63,051 nucleotides of DNA from an uncultured bacterium (GTDB taxonomy: Bacteria > Bacillota > Clostridia > Oscillospirales > Acutalibacteraceae), in NCBI GenBank assembly GCA_905215855.1, contig CAJMRT010000007.1, positions 1 to 63,051 on the forward strand. Direction: 5' to 3'. Positions 43,856 to 52,613 of this stretch are shown here, one piece after another. The translations under genes were made by a program, and so were the position numbers. The notes beneath the pieces are model-generated. The model did no database searches. It had not been told where the DNA came from and saw nothing but the letters and a program-made list of their open reading frames with translations. How positions within the stretch are numbered: the stretch's first letter is position 1; the number at the start of each line of letters is the position of its first letter.

Positions 43856-43967
43856 GGCGGTCACTGACCGCCGCTACAGTATAGCAATCACATTGCAACA
43901 TTTACAAAAATTATGTTTATCATAAATTTTGTGTGATTACTTGCGGGCATCCAATGAACACCCCTAC
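43856..43967 (+). repeat. Composite unit A, copy 2 (R10 to R11)
   Basis: R10 (arms GGCGGTCA/TGACCGCC, then GCTAC) and R11 (outer arms GGGC/CCCC, ending CTAC) are joined by ~66 bases. The joint sequence (ATAGCAATCA, TTTATCATAAA, TTTGTGT and ATTACTTGC) recurs in the copy at 55063, and partly in the copy at 24. Confidence 0.8.
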
Positions 43968-43980
43968 TGGTTTGTACAAA

Positions 43981-44067
43981 AAATTGCGATGTCATGCTCG
44001 GGTATCATATGTTTTTTGACATTATAAACCATATACACGAACTGGGAACGGCGGCTCGCCGTGCTAC
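43981..44067 (+). repeat. Unit B, copy 1, with element R12
   Basis: Starts with AATTGCGATGTCATGCTCGG, continues through ATCATATGTTTTTT and ends with hairpin R12 (ACGGCG/CGCCGT around GCT) and GCTAC. The next copy starts exactly 100 bases later. Confidence 0.8.
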
Positions 44068-44081
44068 AGGATTGTATGGAC

Positions 44082-44161
44082 AATTGCAATGTTACGCTCG
44101 GGTATGATATGTTTTTTTTACACCATACTATCTTCACGAACCGGGAACGGCGGCTCGCCGT
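44082..44161 (+). repeat. Unit B, copy 2, with element R13
   Basis: Same order as copy 1: AATTGCAATGTTACGCTCGG, GATATGTTTTTT and the ACGGCG/CGCCGT hairpin. Here the closing CTAC is missing because the unit runs straight into the terminator of the DAACS gene. Confidence 0.8.
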
Positions 44162-44203
44162 AAAACTAAACTGCCCTCGGCAGTGCATGCGCTGTCTGAG
44201 GGC
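44160..44203 (-). terminator. Terminator of the DAACS gene
   Basis: Stem GCCCTC(A)GACAG with CTGCCGAGGGC and one bulge, followed by AGTTTAGTTTTA on the minus strand. Confidence 0.75.
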
Positions 44204-44246
44204 GGTTCGGTTTTACAAGGGGTTTCCGGAAGTTATCTTACTGAAA

Positions 44247-45617
44247 TCAGTTGTTTTTAGGGGTTTTACTGTTGTAGATTTCCTTGTTGAGGCAATGCTC
44301 TTTTGCACAAACTATAACATTAGTAGCGGCATCACCGATAACATTAAGTGTGATAACAGCCATACCGGGGAGGTAGTTCATAGCAAGAATGAGTGAGTAG
44401 CCAATCATACAGAGGTCTGAGTTCAAGCCAAGTCCCATCATTACAACATAAACCATTGTTGTACCTGCAACAGGGATAGCCGGAGTACCGACTGCTGTAC
44501 AGATTGAGAGGAATGCTGTAAGACAAAGGGTTGCGGGAGTGATATTAACGCCTGCGGCTGTGGCGATGAATGTAATGGCGATCATATGCATTGCGGTTGT
44601 ACCGTTCATATTGATTGTCATACCTGTCGGAAGAACAAAGCTGCTGATTTCTTCTGAGCAACCGAGTTCGTTGATACAAGTTTCCTTGTTAAGAGGAAGT
44701 GTTGCGGCAGATGAGTTTGTAGCTGCTGCGAACATACCGATTTTAGCTGCCTTTTTGAGGAAGATAAACGGATTAAGACCTGTTGTAATGAAAATGCCGA
44801 TTGGGTAAATTGTGCAAACAAGAAGAAGGCTTACAACAATTGTTACAACAATCCACATCATTGTCGGTGAAATGTACTCAATTCCGTAAACGGCAAGTGC
44901 TCTTACGATCATACAGAAAATTGCGATAGGTGCGATTCTGTTGATGAGGAAGTTAAGGAACATCTGAACGATATCGTTGATGTTTTCAAAAACTTTCTTG
45001 AGCGGATCTGCTTTTTCGCCCATCTTTGTCATACAAAGACCAAAGATAATTGCGATAACAACAACGCAAAGGATTGTGTTGTTAGATGACATTGCGTTAA
45101 TCATATTGCTTGGAACAGCGTTTACAATTGTAACGAGCGGGTTGTAACCCTCCATTGTAACGATATCCTGAGCCTGCTGTGCCGGAAGATGTACATCGAA
45201 CCAGCCAAGGCTCTTTGCAAGATAAGCTGCTGCGCCTGCAAGAGCTGCTGCTACGATATAGAAGCAAAGATAGGATACGAATGTTTTACCTGCGATTCGG
45301 CCGAGCTTTTTCGGGTTTGCAAGACTGCAAAGCGCAAGTGTCAGCGAACAAAGAACAAGAGGAACAATCATCATCTGAAGTCCCTTCATAAACAGCTGAC
45401 CTACGATATAGAACAAGCCGAGTCCTTCAATATCTTTTGTTGCGGTGATATCCTGGAATAAAATTGCCTCAACAACTTTCCAGGCTCCTTCGCCGTCTGT
45501 TCCCATTACCGCACTTTTAATCAGCAGACATATAAAACCAACTGCAAAACCTGCGACAACGGCAATCATCATTTTCTTGACAATTGAAGCTTTCTTCTTC
45601 TCCTTTTGTTTTGTCAT
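44247..45617 (-). CDS. Dicarboxylate/amino acid:cation symporter (DAACS family)
   Basis: Sodium- or proton-coupled glutamate/aspartate/serine or dicarboxylate importer. It has eight helices plus two re-entrant loops. The Ser-rich loop reads AAATNSSAATLPLN (near residue 300) and the NMDGT-type motif is NMNGTTA (Asn for Asp, near residue 345). Length 456 aa. The ATG follows AAGGAGA. It has its own terminator and is not clearly part of the polyol operon upstream, but it lies inside the same repeat-flanked block. Confidence 0.92.
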   Translation of the reverse strand: MTKQKEKKKASIVKKMMIAVVAGFAVGFICLLIKSAVMGTDGEGAWKVVEAILFQDITATKDIEGLGLFYIVGQLFMKGLQMMIVPLVLCSLTLALCSLANPKKLGRIAGKTFVSYLCFYIVAAALAGAAAYLAKSLGWFDVHLPAQQAQDIVTMEGYNPLVTIVNAVPSNMINAMSSNNTILCVVVIAIIFGLCMTKMGEKADPLKKVFENINDIVQMFLNFLINRIAPIAIFCMIVRALAVYGIEYISPTMMWIVVTIVVSLLLVCTIYPIGIFITTGLNPFIFLKKAAKIGMFAAATNSSAATLPLNKETCINELGCSEEISSFVLPTGMTINMNGTTAMHMIAITFIATAAGVNITPATLCLTAFLSICTAVGTPAIPVAGTTMVYVVMMGLGLNSDLCMIGYSLILAMNYLPGMAVITLNVIGDAATNVIVCAKEHCLNKEIYNSKTPKNN

Positions 45618-45919
45618 TTTTACATCTCCTTATCTGTGAATTTGGGTAACCCCTTTATTTCGGAACTGCCGAATAAACTGCATCAAAGAATATTTGCACA
45701 TTCTATCATCATATTTAATCGGTGTGTCCTTAATGTGACGGAAACCGTCTCCGATTGGTCTCCCGTCTGCAAAAATAACCGTAATTAATAGAATTTCCAT
45801 AGTGATATATAAAATAATCACTATGTTTAAAATTCAACTCAGATTTAACAATACTATTCAATGATAATAAAAATATTTCCAATGCGTTCTCAAAACTGTT
45901 AAATCTGCTAAAGTTTTGA
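45618..45919. other. Intergenic region upstream of the DAACS gene
   Basis: Leader of the DAACS gene. Apart from the terminator of the deoR-type gene just beyond, I see no hairpin, no riboswitch-like block and no coding frame with a ribosome site. Confidence 0.5.
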
Positions 45920-45966
45920 CAGCGCAAAAGCTCCTGCCGTTTTTGATTAAAAAGAACAGGAGCTTT
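45920..45966 (-). terminator. Terminator of the polyol operon
   Basis: Ten-pair stem AAAGCTCCTG and complement with a long A/T loop, then TTTTGCG on the minus strand. Confidence 0.7.
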
Positions 45967-46020
45967 AATGGGTAAAATTATAAAAAGCACTGACACAAAC
46001 TATGTACCGGACAAGGTAAA

Positions 46021-46773
46021 TCAGTACATGAGTTTTATTTTCATCTGCTCACAAAACTCAAGCCATTCCTGTGACGGCCTTTCGTCGGTAATCAGATAAT
46101 CGATCCTATCCCAATCCAAAAAATTGACAAACGCAGTATGATTGAATTTTGAATGGTCTGCACGTAATACCACACATTCGGCACGGCTTGCCATCTCAGA
46201 CTTCAAATCAGCCTCACCTTCGGAAGAATCAGTTATGCCTCTTTCCATATCAAGCCCTTTGCATCCGAGGAGAACAAGGTCAACATTGTACTTTTTCATA
46301 GCCTCTTTTGCAGGTTTTCCGTAGAAAGAACGGGTTTTTTCATCATAAAGTCCGCCGGTTGAAACCAGCTTCATCTTACAAGTGTCGAGTTCCTGAAAAA
46401 TCTGTGCAGAAAAGGTAATTGCGGTAAGATTTTCATTGTCCTTAAAAAGCTTAACAGCCTCAAGAACAGTTGTGCTGTTATCAATCATCATCGTGTTCAC
46501 ACCGATAAATTTATCAACAAGCAGCTTAGCAATTTTCTTTTTGCCCTCAAGGTTAATCCCCTTGCGTTTAAAGAAATGCACTCTGTCATTCTGAGGAGTT
46601 GTGTTAAGAACAGCTCCTCCGAAAGTTCTGGTAATGATACCGTCATTCTTCAGCTTTTCAAGATCACGCCTGATAGTTTCTTCGGTTACATTATATATTC
46701 TGCTTAAATCCGAGACGAAAACCTCGCCTTCGGTTTCAATCTTTTGTCTGATTTCATCAATTCTCTTTGCCAT
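46021..46773 (-). CDS. DeoR/GlpR-family repressor
   Basis: Sugar-phosphate-responsive regulator. The N-terminal winged helix has the DeoR signature RIYNVTEETIRRDLEKLKNDG (residues ~25-45). The C-terminal sugar-isomerase-like sensor domain (about 75-240) shows DNSTTVLEA, GLYDEKTRSFYG and the LRADHSKF block. The start chosen follows GAGGGT at 8 bases. It is the last gene of the polyol cluster and very probably controls it, with a phosphorylated intermediate as inducer. Confidence 0.92.
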   Translation of the reverse strand: MAKRIDEIRQKIETEGEVFVSDLSRIYNVTEETIRRDLEKLKNDGIITRTFGGAVLNTTPQNDRVHFFKRKGINLEGKKKIAKLLVDKFIGVNTMMIDNSTTVLEAVKLFKDNENLTAITFSAQIFQELDTCKMKLVSTGGLYDEKTRSFYGKPAKEAMKKYNVDLVLLGCKGLDMERGITDSSEGEADLKSEMASRAECVVLRADHSKFNHTAFVNFLDWDRIDYLITDERPSQEWLEFCEQMKIKLMY

Positions 46774-46914
46774 AAACATTACCCTCAACTTTTATTACAT
46801 ACTAACATAATTATCAACAAAAGTAAAGGGAATTCGACTGTTTTTACAATAATTTTAACAATCGGGAGCGGATTCCTTAACCATATACACAAAGGTGTAT
46901 TAAGCAGCCCTTAA

Positions 46915-47907
46915 TTATTTGTCGATAGCTTCAACCATATCACGCATCATTGCAACATCAGCGGAATCGAGTTCAAGTTCTGCCGACTTAACATTCTCGG
47001 CAATCTGATCTACAGTTGTAGAACCGCTGAGAAGGTTGATGAAGTCGCCCTGAGCAAGAATCCATGCAAGAGCAAGGTTAGCAATTGTACAGTTATATTT
47101 TTCACAAAGAGGCTTCCACTGATCCATAACATCCATAGCCTTCTGCATATTTTCGGGCTGGAACCATTTCTTTGGAATCTGTGCGCCGACAGGCTTGTAA
47201 TCTCTTGGGAATGTACCCGAGAGAAGTCCCATTTCGAGCGGTGAATAAGCCTGAATTGTAACACCGTTTTCACGACAGCAAGGAATGATTTCGTCCTCAA
47301 TGCCACGGTCAAGAATTGAATACTTGGCCTGAACGATATCAAGCTCACCCCACTTGAGGTACTCCTGAATCTGCTTGATATCTACATTTGCTGCACCGAT
47401 AGCCTTGATTTTGCCCTGAGCCTTGAGATCGTTGAGAACCTCCATAGTCTTCTGAATCGGAACATAATACTCGCTGCCCTCGATTGACTGCCAGTGTGTC
47501 ATATATACATCAACATAGTCTGTGCCCATTCTCTTGAGCGATTCTTCAATTTCTCTCTTGATTGAAGCACTGTTGAGGTTCTTATAAAGCTGAATGCCGT
47601 TAACCTTGTTGAAAAGGTCGCCCTTCATCTCCTGATCCCATGTAACACCGCACTTTGTGATGATTACAACATCTTCACGGTTCATGCCCTCAAGAGCCTT
47701 GCCGAGGATTTTCTCGCTGTTGCCGAAGTTGTAACCCGGAGCTGTGTCGATAAGGTTTACACCGAGCTTTGGAGCTTCACGGATTGTATCTACAACAACC
47801 TGAAGGTCGTGGTCGCCGCCCCATGCTGAGCCGCCTCCGATTGACCAGGTGCCGAGTCCCATTCTTGAAATATCAATGCCTGTTTTGCCAAGCTTCATAG
47901 TCTTCAT
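46915..47907 (-). CDS. Aldo/keto reductase
   Basis: NADPH-dependent (by family) carbonyl reductase. The catalytic tetrad is visible: Asp in NLIDTAPGYNFGNSE with its Tyr, Lys in IITKCGV and His in YMTHWQS. The TIM barrel covers all 330 residues; closest pattern is the AKR11-13 type (YajO/IolS-like). It may reduce the aldehyde released by the aldolase or an oxidised sugar. Seventh gene of the cluster, following pfkB after a hairpin. Confidence 0.92.
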   Translation of the reverse strand: MKTMKLGKTGIDISRMGLGTWSIGGGSAWGGDHDLQVVVDTIREAPKLGVNLIDTAPGYNFGNSEKILGKALEGMNREDVVIITKCGVTWDQEMKGDLFNKVNGIQLYKNLNSASIKREIEESLKRMGTDYVDVYMTHWQSIEGSEYYVPIQKTMEVLNDLKAQGKIKAIGAANVDIKQIQEYLKWGELDIVQAKYSILDRGIEDEIIPCCRENGVTIQAYSPLEMGLLSGTFPRDYKPVGAQIPKKWFQPENMQKAMDVMDQWKPLCEKYNCTIANLALAWILAQGDFINLLSGSTTVDQIAENVKSAELELDSADVAMMRDMVEAIDK

Positions 47908-47946
47908 TTTGCATCTGCCCTTTCTTTAATGTATTGTTGGGGGTTT

Positions 47947-47972
47947 GCCCTGCATTCATAGGAACGCAGGGC
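47947..47972 (-). other. Intercistronic hairpin inside the polyol operon
   Basis: Seven-pair stem GCCCTGC/GCAGGGC between the kinase and the aldo/keto reductase genes, without a T-run. Confidence 0.55.
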
Positions 47973-47995
47973 CTAATGTCACAGATTTATTACTA

Positions 47996-48976
47996 TTAAA
48001 GGATATAATCTTTTTTATACTTTTTAAGCATTTCTTCAACCATTTCTTTGTTCTGAACGCCTGTTGTTGCACCGACATACTGAACTGAAATAGCCGCTGT
48101 GCAGTTAGCATAGATACCGCAGTCACGAATATCTTTGCCCTGAAGAAGTGCCGAAATAAAGCCTGATGCAAAGTTGTCGCCTGCACCGATTGTGTCGATT
48201 GCGGTTACACCCTTGCAGGCAGGAACAATCATTGCTCCTGCGGCATTGCGGATGTAGCATCCACGCTTGCCTATCTTCATAATTACATTCTTAACACCGC
48301 ACTCAAAGAGCTTGTCGGCAACCTTTGATTCTTCGGTTTCGCCTGTCATAAGGCAAGCCTCGTCAAAGTTTGGGAAGAAGTAATCCACATAGCTTAATGC
48401 TTCTCTGATATCGTCAAGAGTTTCACCGAGTCTTGGCTTTATCATATCGGCGGTAATTGTCATACCAGCCGCCTTTGCCTCTTTGAAAATCTTTACAAGC
48501 GTCTTGCCGTCAAGAAGAGGACAGTTAAAGATACTTGCGAGGGAAAGGATTTTTGCCTGCTTCATTTTTTCAAAGTCAACATGCTCAATGTTTTCTTTCC
48601 ACAAGCTGCCATTGCGGTTTGTAACAAAGGTTCTTTCACCGTCATCGGTTACAAGACCAATGTTCATTGAGGTGTCGATTGTCGGATCAATCTTGATGCC
48701 TTCAACATCTATGTTGTCCTTCTCGCAGGAGCGAAGGATAAACTGACCTGCAGCGTCATCACCGATACAAGCGATAATGCCTGTTTTAAAGCCTAAACGG
48801 CTGATGATTGTTGCCTCGTTCATTGCGTCACCGCCGACAGACATTGCAATTCTGTCAACCGGATATGACTCGATATCAAAAATATCTCTTGATACCGGAC
48901 GGAGAGGAATGTCAACTACCGCTGCGCCAAGACAGATAACATCAAGTTTTTTCTCTGTATTACTCATATTACTCAT
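47996..48976 (-). CDS. PfkB-family sugar kinase
   Basis: Ribokinase-fold kinase. The N-terminal Gly-rich site is SVGGDAMNEA (near residue 48) and the anion-hole signature with the catalytic Asp is DTIGAGDNFASGF near residue 265. Two starts are possible: one overlaps the aldolase stop by 8 bases, the other begins just after it. Length 326 aa. Position between aldolase and reductase suggests it makes the ketose phosphate that the aldolase splits. Whether it adds the phosphate at O1 or O6 cannot be read from sequence. Confidence 0.92.
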   Translation of the reverse strand: MSNMSNTEKKLDVICLGAAVVDIPLRPVSRDIFDIESYPVDRIAMSVGGDAMNEATIISRLGFKTGIIACIGDDAAGQFILRSCEKDNIDVEGIKIDPTIDTSMNIGLVTDDGERTFVTNRNGSLWKENIEHVDFEKMKQAKILSLASIFNCPLLDGKTLVKIFKEAKAAGMTITADMIKPRLGETLDDIREALSYVDYFFPNFDEACLMTGETEESKVADKLFECGVKNVIMKIGKRGCYIRNAAGAMIVPACKGVTAIDTIGAGDNFASGFISALLQGKDIRDCGIYANCTAAISVQYVGATTGVQNKEMVEEMLKKYKKDYIL

Positions 48977-49808
48977 CTGCTCTGCCGTCATCGCCAAAGA
49001 GCTTAATCTTGTACATTGCACGCTCTTTAACAGCCTTTCTTACTTCACGCTCAACAGCAAGGAACGGCTCGTCCTTGTGAGCATTAATAGCTTCCATAGC
49101 AGCCTGGCAAAGCTCTGTGTGAATGTTGATTTTAGCGATACCGAGTGAGATAGCCTTTTTAATGTCCTCATCACCGATACCCGATGCACCGTGGAGTACG
49201 AGCGGAACATCTACTTCTTTGGCAACTGCCTCGAGTACATCGAAAGCAAGCTTTGGCTCTGAAGAATATACGCCGTGAACATTACCTATTGCAACTGCGA
49301 GTGAGTCACAGCCTGTTCTCTCAACAAATTCCTTAGCCTTTGAAGGATCTGTGTACTGGTACTCTGAAAGTGCCTCTTCATATACTGTTTCGTTACCTAC
49401 ATGACCAAGCTCAGCCTCAACAGGAATGTTGTAAGCGTGGAAGTAGTCAACGCATCTCTTGATTTCAGCAACATTTTCTTCATAAGGAAGAGCCGATGCG
49501 TCACGCATTACCGAATTCATGCAGTGATTAACAGCGTTCTGAAGAATTGTCATATTTCTGCCGTGATCCCAATGCTCAATTACAGGAACAGTAGCCTTCT
49601 TTGCCATTGAATCCATCATGTAGCAGAAGTCTTCAAAAGAAGTGTTGCCTGTGAAACCTGTACCGAATGAAATAATGATTGGAGCACGAAGCTCTTCGGC
49701 TGCGTCAATAACACCCATGAGCATTTCTGCATTCCATACATTGAAGTGAGGAATAGCGTAGTGTCCCTCTGTTGCCTTCTTTTCCCAATATCTGATATCT
49801 GATAACAT
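48969..49808 (-). CDS. Class II (zinc) aldolase, FbaA/GatY-like
   Basis: Splits a ketose phosphate or bisphosphate into dihydroxyacetone phosphate and an aldehyde. Zinc and catalytic residues are visible: HWDHG near residue 80, EAELGHVG, AIGNVHGVY with its His and LVLHGASGIG with the third His. Length 279 aa, the short GatY/KbaY size rather than the longer FbaA. The substrate could be fructose-, tagatose- or another ketose-bisphosphate. ATG chosen after AGGAAAGG. Confidence 0.9.
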   Translation of the reverse strand: MLSDIRYWEKKATEGHYAIPHFNVWNAEMLMGVIDAAEELRAPIIISFGTGFTGNTSFEDFCYMMDSMAKKATVPVIEHWDHGRNMTILQNAVNHCMNSVMRDASALPYEENVAEIKRCVDYFHAYNIPVEAELGHVGNETVYEEALSEYQYTDPSKAKEFVERTGCDSLAVAIGNVHGVYSSEPKLAFDVLEAVAKEVDVPLVLHGASGIGDEDIKKAISLGIAKINIHTELCQAAMEAINAHKDEPFLAVEREVRKAVKERAMYKIKLFGDDGRADE

Positions 49809-49852
49809 TTTAATCACCTTTCCTTATGAAAATTTTAATAAATCTGTGTATA

Positions 49853-50908
49853 TCAGTCGGCTACCTTGATAACGCCCTTAACCATATTGGCTTTCTTTTC
49901 GGGGTCGATAGCGTCCATAAATGCCTGCTGAACATCTTTGTAATCATAGATGTTTGTAACCATATCCTTAACATTGAACTTACCGCTTGCGATTGCCTCG
50001 ATTGTCTGCGGGAAGTTGTTGCAGTAACGGAATGATGTCTGAATCATAACCTCACGGTTAATCTTGAGGAAGTCAATCGGAACAGGCTTTGACTGTGTGC
50101 CGACCATCATAATCTTACCGCCTCTTGCAACGATCTGAACAGCCTGCTGAGCTGTGAATACAGAACCTGCTGCCTCGAATACGAGTTCACAACCGTGATC
50201 GCCGAAATATTCGGGTGAACGGAGAAGTGCAACCGTATCCTGCTCTTTGCCGTTGATAACTCTGCTTGCACCAAGCTTTAATGCAAGGTCAAGACGATTC
50301 TGCATAATATCAACAACGGTGATGTCTGTTGCACCGAGGCTCTTACAAGCCTGAAGTACCATAAGACCGATTGTACCGCCGCCGAGGATAACAATGCTCT
50401 TACCAAGCTGTGCGCCGCCGAGGATTGCTGCGTGCATACCGACTGCTGCCGGCTCAACGAGAGCTGCTTCCATTGTTGTCATACCCTCGGGAATGTGGTA
50501 TGTCCACTCCTCGGGATGTGTCATATACTGTGTGAGTGCGCCCTTGTAGTTAGGCTGTGTAGCCATAAAGTCAACATCAGGGCAGATGTTGTATCTGCCT
50601 GTACGGCAGTATTCGCATTTGTCATCCGGAACACCGGGTTCGATGAGAACCTTGTCGCCTGCTTTGAATCTTGTAACCTTTGAGCCAACCTTTACAACCT
50701 CGCCTGCAACCTCATGGCCAAGACCGATTTTCTGGTTAGGATCCTTAGGCGGAATGAAAGGACCGAATTCAAAGCCGTGAATATCGGAACCGCACATTCC
50801 TACATACTCAACTTTCATAAGAATCTCGTGATCCTTTGGCTCGGGAATGGGACATTCCTGAATTTCAAACTGCTTTGGAGTAACTAAGATAGCTTCTGAA
50901 TTTTTCAT
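49853..50908 (-). CDS. Zinc-dependent polyol dehydrogenase (sorbitol/xylitol type)
   Basis: MDR-family oxidoreductase. Catalytic zinc ligands are in MCGSDIHG (Cys ~38) and LGHEVAGEV (His-Glu ~65). The structural zinc loop is shortened and has Cys at CEYC and ICP. The NAD site is ILGGGTIGLM (near 178) with Asp at the end of the second strand (VVDIM), favouring NAD. Length 351 aa. Substrate is likely a polyol such as sorbitol, xylitol or a rare hexitol. Start after AGGAGA. Confidence 0.9.
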   Translation of the reverse strand: MKNSEAILVTPKQFEIQECPIPEPKDHEILMKVEYVGMCGSDIHGFEFGPFIPPKDPNQKIGLGHEVAGEVVKVGSKVTRFKAGDKVLIEPGVPDDKCEYCRTGRYNICPDVDFMATQPNYKGALTQYMTHPEEWTYHIPEGMTTMEAALVEPAAVGMHAAILGGAQLGKSIVILGGGTIGLMVLQACKSLGATDITVVDIMQNRLDLALKLGASRVINGKEQDTVALLRSPEYFGDHGCELVFEAAGSVFTAQQAVQIVARGGKIMMVGTQSKPVPIDFLKINREVMIQTSFRYCNNFPQTIEAIASGKFNVKDMVTNIYDYKDVQQAFMDAIDPEKKANMVKGVIKVAD

Positions 50909-51089
50909 AATAATCTCCTGCACTTTCTTTAGAATAATTTATTTAAGCATTTGCACCCGATGTGCTTTCTGCGTATGTTCAAATTTAATTGCCTATGGTT
51001 AAATAATTGATGATTTAGTGGGTAAAAATTTAAAGATAAAAATCTTGAATGTTTTAAATTGCTGTTTTCATTGAAATAAGTTTTACGGT

Positions 51090-51116
51090 ACGGTGCCTGA
51101 TGCACTCAGGCACCGT
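51090..51116 (-). terminator. Hairpin after the MFS gene
   Basis: Eleven-pair perfect stem ACGGTGCCTGA with a five-base loop, followed on the minus strand by ACCGTAAAAC. The lack of a T-run suggests a partial terminator or processing site that divides the cluster into two expression levels. Confidence 0.55.
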
Positions 51117-51158
51117 ATCTGACATTTAAATTATGTATCGGACTAAGTTTTGCTGAAA

Positions 51159-52571
51159 TTAGTCAACATCACCGATGTCTTCAACTGATTCACCTCTGGT
51201 TTCAACACCGAGGAAGATAATTGATACTGCAATTACTAATGCAATAATAGCGATAACGATAAATACTCTTTCAGGAGTAGCGAATGTTACACTGCCGCCT
51301 TTGCCTGTCTGTGTGCCTGCAATCATCGGGATAAGTGATAAGAATACAACATTACTTACACGACCCATTGCATTGCAGAAACCTGAACCTGAAAGCTTTG
51401 CCGATGTAGGCCACATTTCAGGAACATAAACTGCTGATGCGTAGCAAACATACATATAGATAGCTGTGTTGAGAAGGAATGTCATTACAATAAGACCTGT
51501 CATTCCGAGTGACGGAGCGAGTGTAGCTGTTGCAATACCAAAGCCCGCCATAACAGCCAACAAGCCAACGCCCATAACCTTACGAGGAATCTTATCCATG
51601 ATAAGGGAAGCAATCAAGATACCGAACGGAGCACCGAAAAGACCGAACATTGTCATGAATTGAGAACTTGAAGCATCGTGACCCCAACTCTTAAGAAGTG
51701 AAGGCATCCAGTTCATAAGTGTGTACTGAATTGTGTTCATACCGATGAGTACGAGAGAACCAACGATAGTTCTTCTGAGGAGTTTGCCCTTGAAGAGAGC
51801 TGTGAAAGGAAGCTTCTTGACAGGTTTCGGTTCTTTAACCTCAACGGGTGGGAGAGGCTTGCCTGTTGATTTTTCAATTTCCTTTTCGATGCTTGTCATA
51901 ATTGCGTCTGCTTCTTCAAGTCTGCCCTGTGATTCGAGCCATCTCGGTGATTCAGGGAACTTCTTGTAGATAAAGATGCAAGCGATGATTGAAAGGATTG
52001 AAGGAATCATAAACTGGATTCTCCAGTCCATCTGAGTACCTACGCTTGTAAGACCGATGATAAGAGCAATACCGTTGCAGATTGGGTGAGCCCAGTTGCC
52101 GATGAATGATGTACGGCTTGACCATGTACCACGGTTCTTACCCGGAACATACTCTGTGAAGCCTGCAAAAAGAACTACGAGGAGAGCACCGAGTGCAAGA
52201 CCCTGTAAAATTCTGAATACATAAAGTACATAAATGTTAGGTGAAAGTGCGCCACCAATCATAGCAATGATGTGAACAGCTTCGTAAATAAGGATACTCT
52301 TTTTACGGCCGATTTTATCGCCGATAGGACCGCCGATGAGAGCACCGAAGAGCTGTCCGATTGTGTATGAAGTACCCCACATACCGAGGAGCCCTGCACT
52401 GCCTGCGAACCAACCGATATCGTTTAGACTTGTCTGAACGGCACCGCCGATACCGTTTGACCAGCATACTAAGAGTGCGAAAGCTGTAACCAGCCACATC
52501 TTAATATGCCATTTTGATTGGGGCAAGCGGTCAAGTCTTGCGCCAATGTTGACAGAAGTTTTGTTAGCCAT
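51159..52571 (-). CDS. MFS sugar/polyol transporter
   Basis: Twelve-helix major facilitator permease of 470 residues. Typical loop motifs are GGPIGDKIGRKKS between helices 2 and 3 and its counterpart MDKIPRKVMG in the second half. A ~55-residue cytosolic loop in the middle is Pro/Lys-rich. Placed between the epimerase and the second dehydrogenase genes, it most likely imports the substrate of the cluster. Start at ATG after AAAGGAGA. Confidence 0.9.
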   Translation of the reverse strand: MANKTSVNIGARLDRLPQSKWHIKMWLVTAFALLVCWSNGIGGAVQTSLNDIGWFAGSAGLLGMWGTSYTIGQLFGALIGGPIGDKIGRKKSILIYEAVHIIAMIGGALSPNIYVLYVFRILQGLALGALLVVLFAGFTEYVPGKNRGTWSSRTSFIGNWAHPICNGIALIIGLTSVGTQMDWRIQFMIPSILSIIACIFIYKKFPESPRWLESQGRLEEADAIMTSIEKEIEKSTGKPLPPVEVKEPKPVKKLPFTALFKGKLLRRTIVGSLVLIGMNTIQYTLMNWMPSLLKSWGHDASSSQFMTMFGLFGAPFGILIASLIMDKIPRKVMGVGLLAVMAGFGIATATLAPSLGMTGLIVMTFLLNTAIYMYVCYASAVYVPEMWPTSAKLSGSGFCNAMGRVSNVVFLSLIPMIAGTQTGKGGSVTFATPERVFIVIAIIALVIAVSIIFLGVETRGESVEDIGDVD

Positions 52572-52613
52572 TTTTCTTCTCCTTTTAATTTCCTCTTTGA
52601 CTTTTTATTTCAA

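Larger units (their letters stand above)
43347..44171. other. Long intergenic region filled with palindromic repeats
   Basis: After the XRE terminator come about 280 bases with no recognisable feature. From 43677 to 44161 there is a dense run of hairpins: R7 to R13, three accessory hairpins, and a tandem pair of ~100-base units. The short open frames here run through repeats and have no ribosome sites, so I call no gene. Confidence 0.75.

Noticed and set aside
43581..43901. Open frames in the 43.4-44.2 kb intergenic region
   Set aside because: They read through palindromic repeats in both directions, lack ribosome sites and have no protein-like pattern.
43677..44161. CRISPR array
   Set aside because: Repeats are palindromes with changing arms and irregular spacing; there are no equal-length unique spacers and no cas genes.
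46021..50908. Sulfoquinovose (sulfo-EMP) cluster
   Set aside because: A kinase, aldolase, reductase and DeoR regulator are shared with that route, but there is no sulfoquinovosidase and no SQ isomerase, and two polyol-type dehydrogenases and an AlsE-like epimerase fit poorly. Kept only as an alternative to test.
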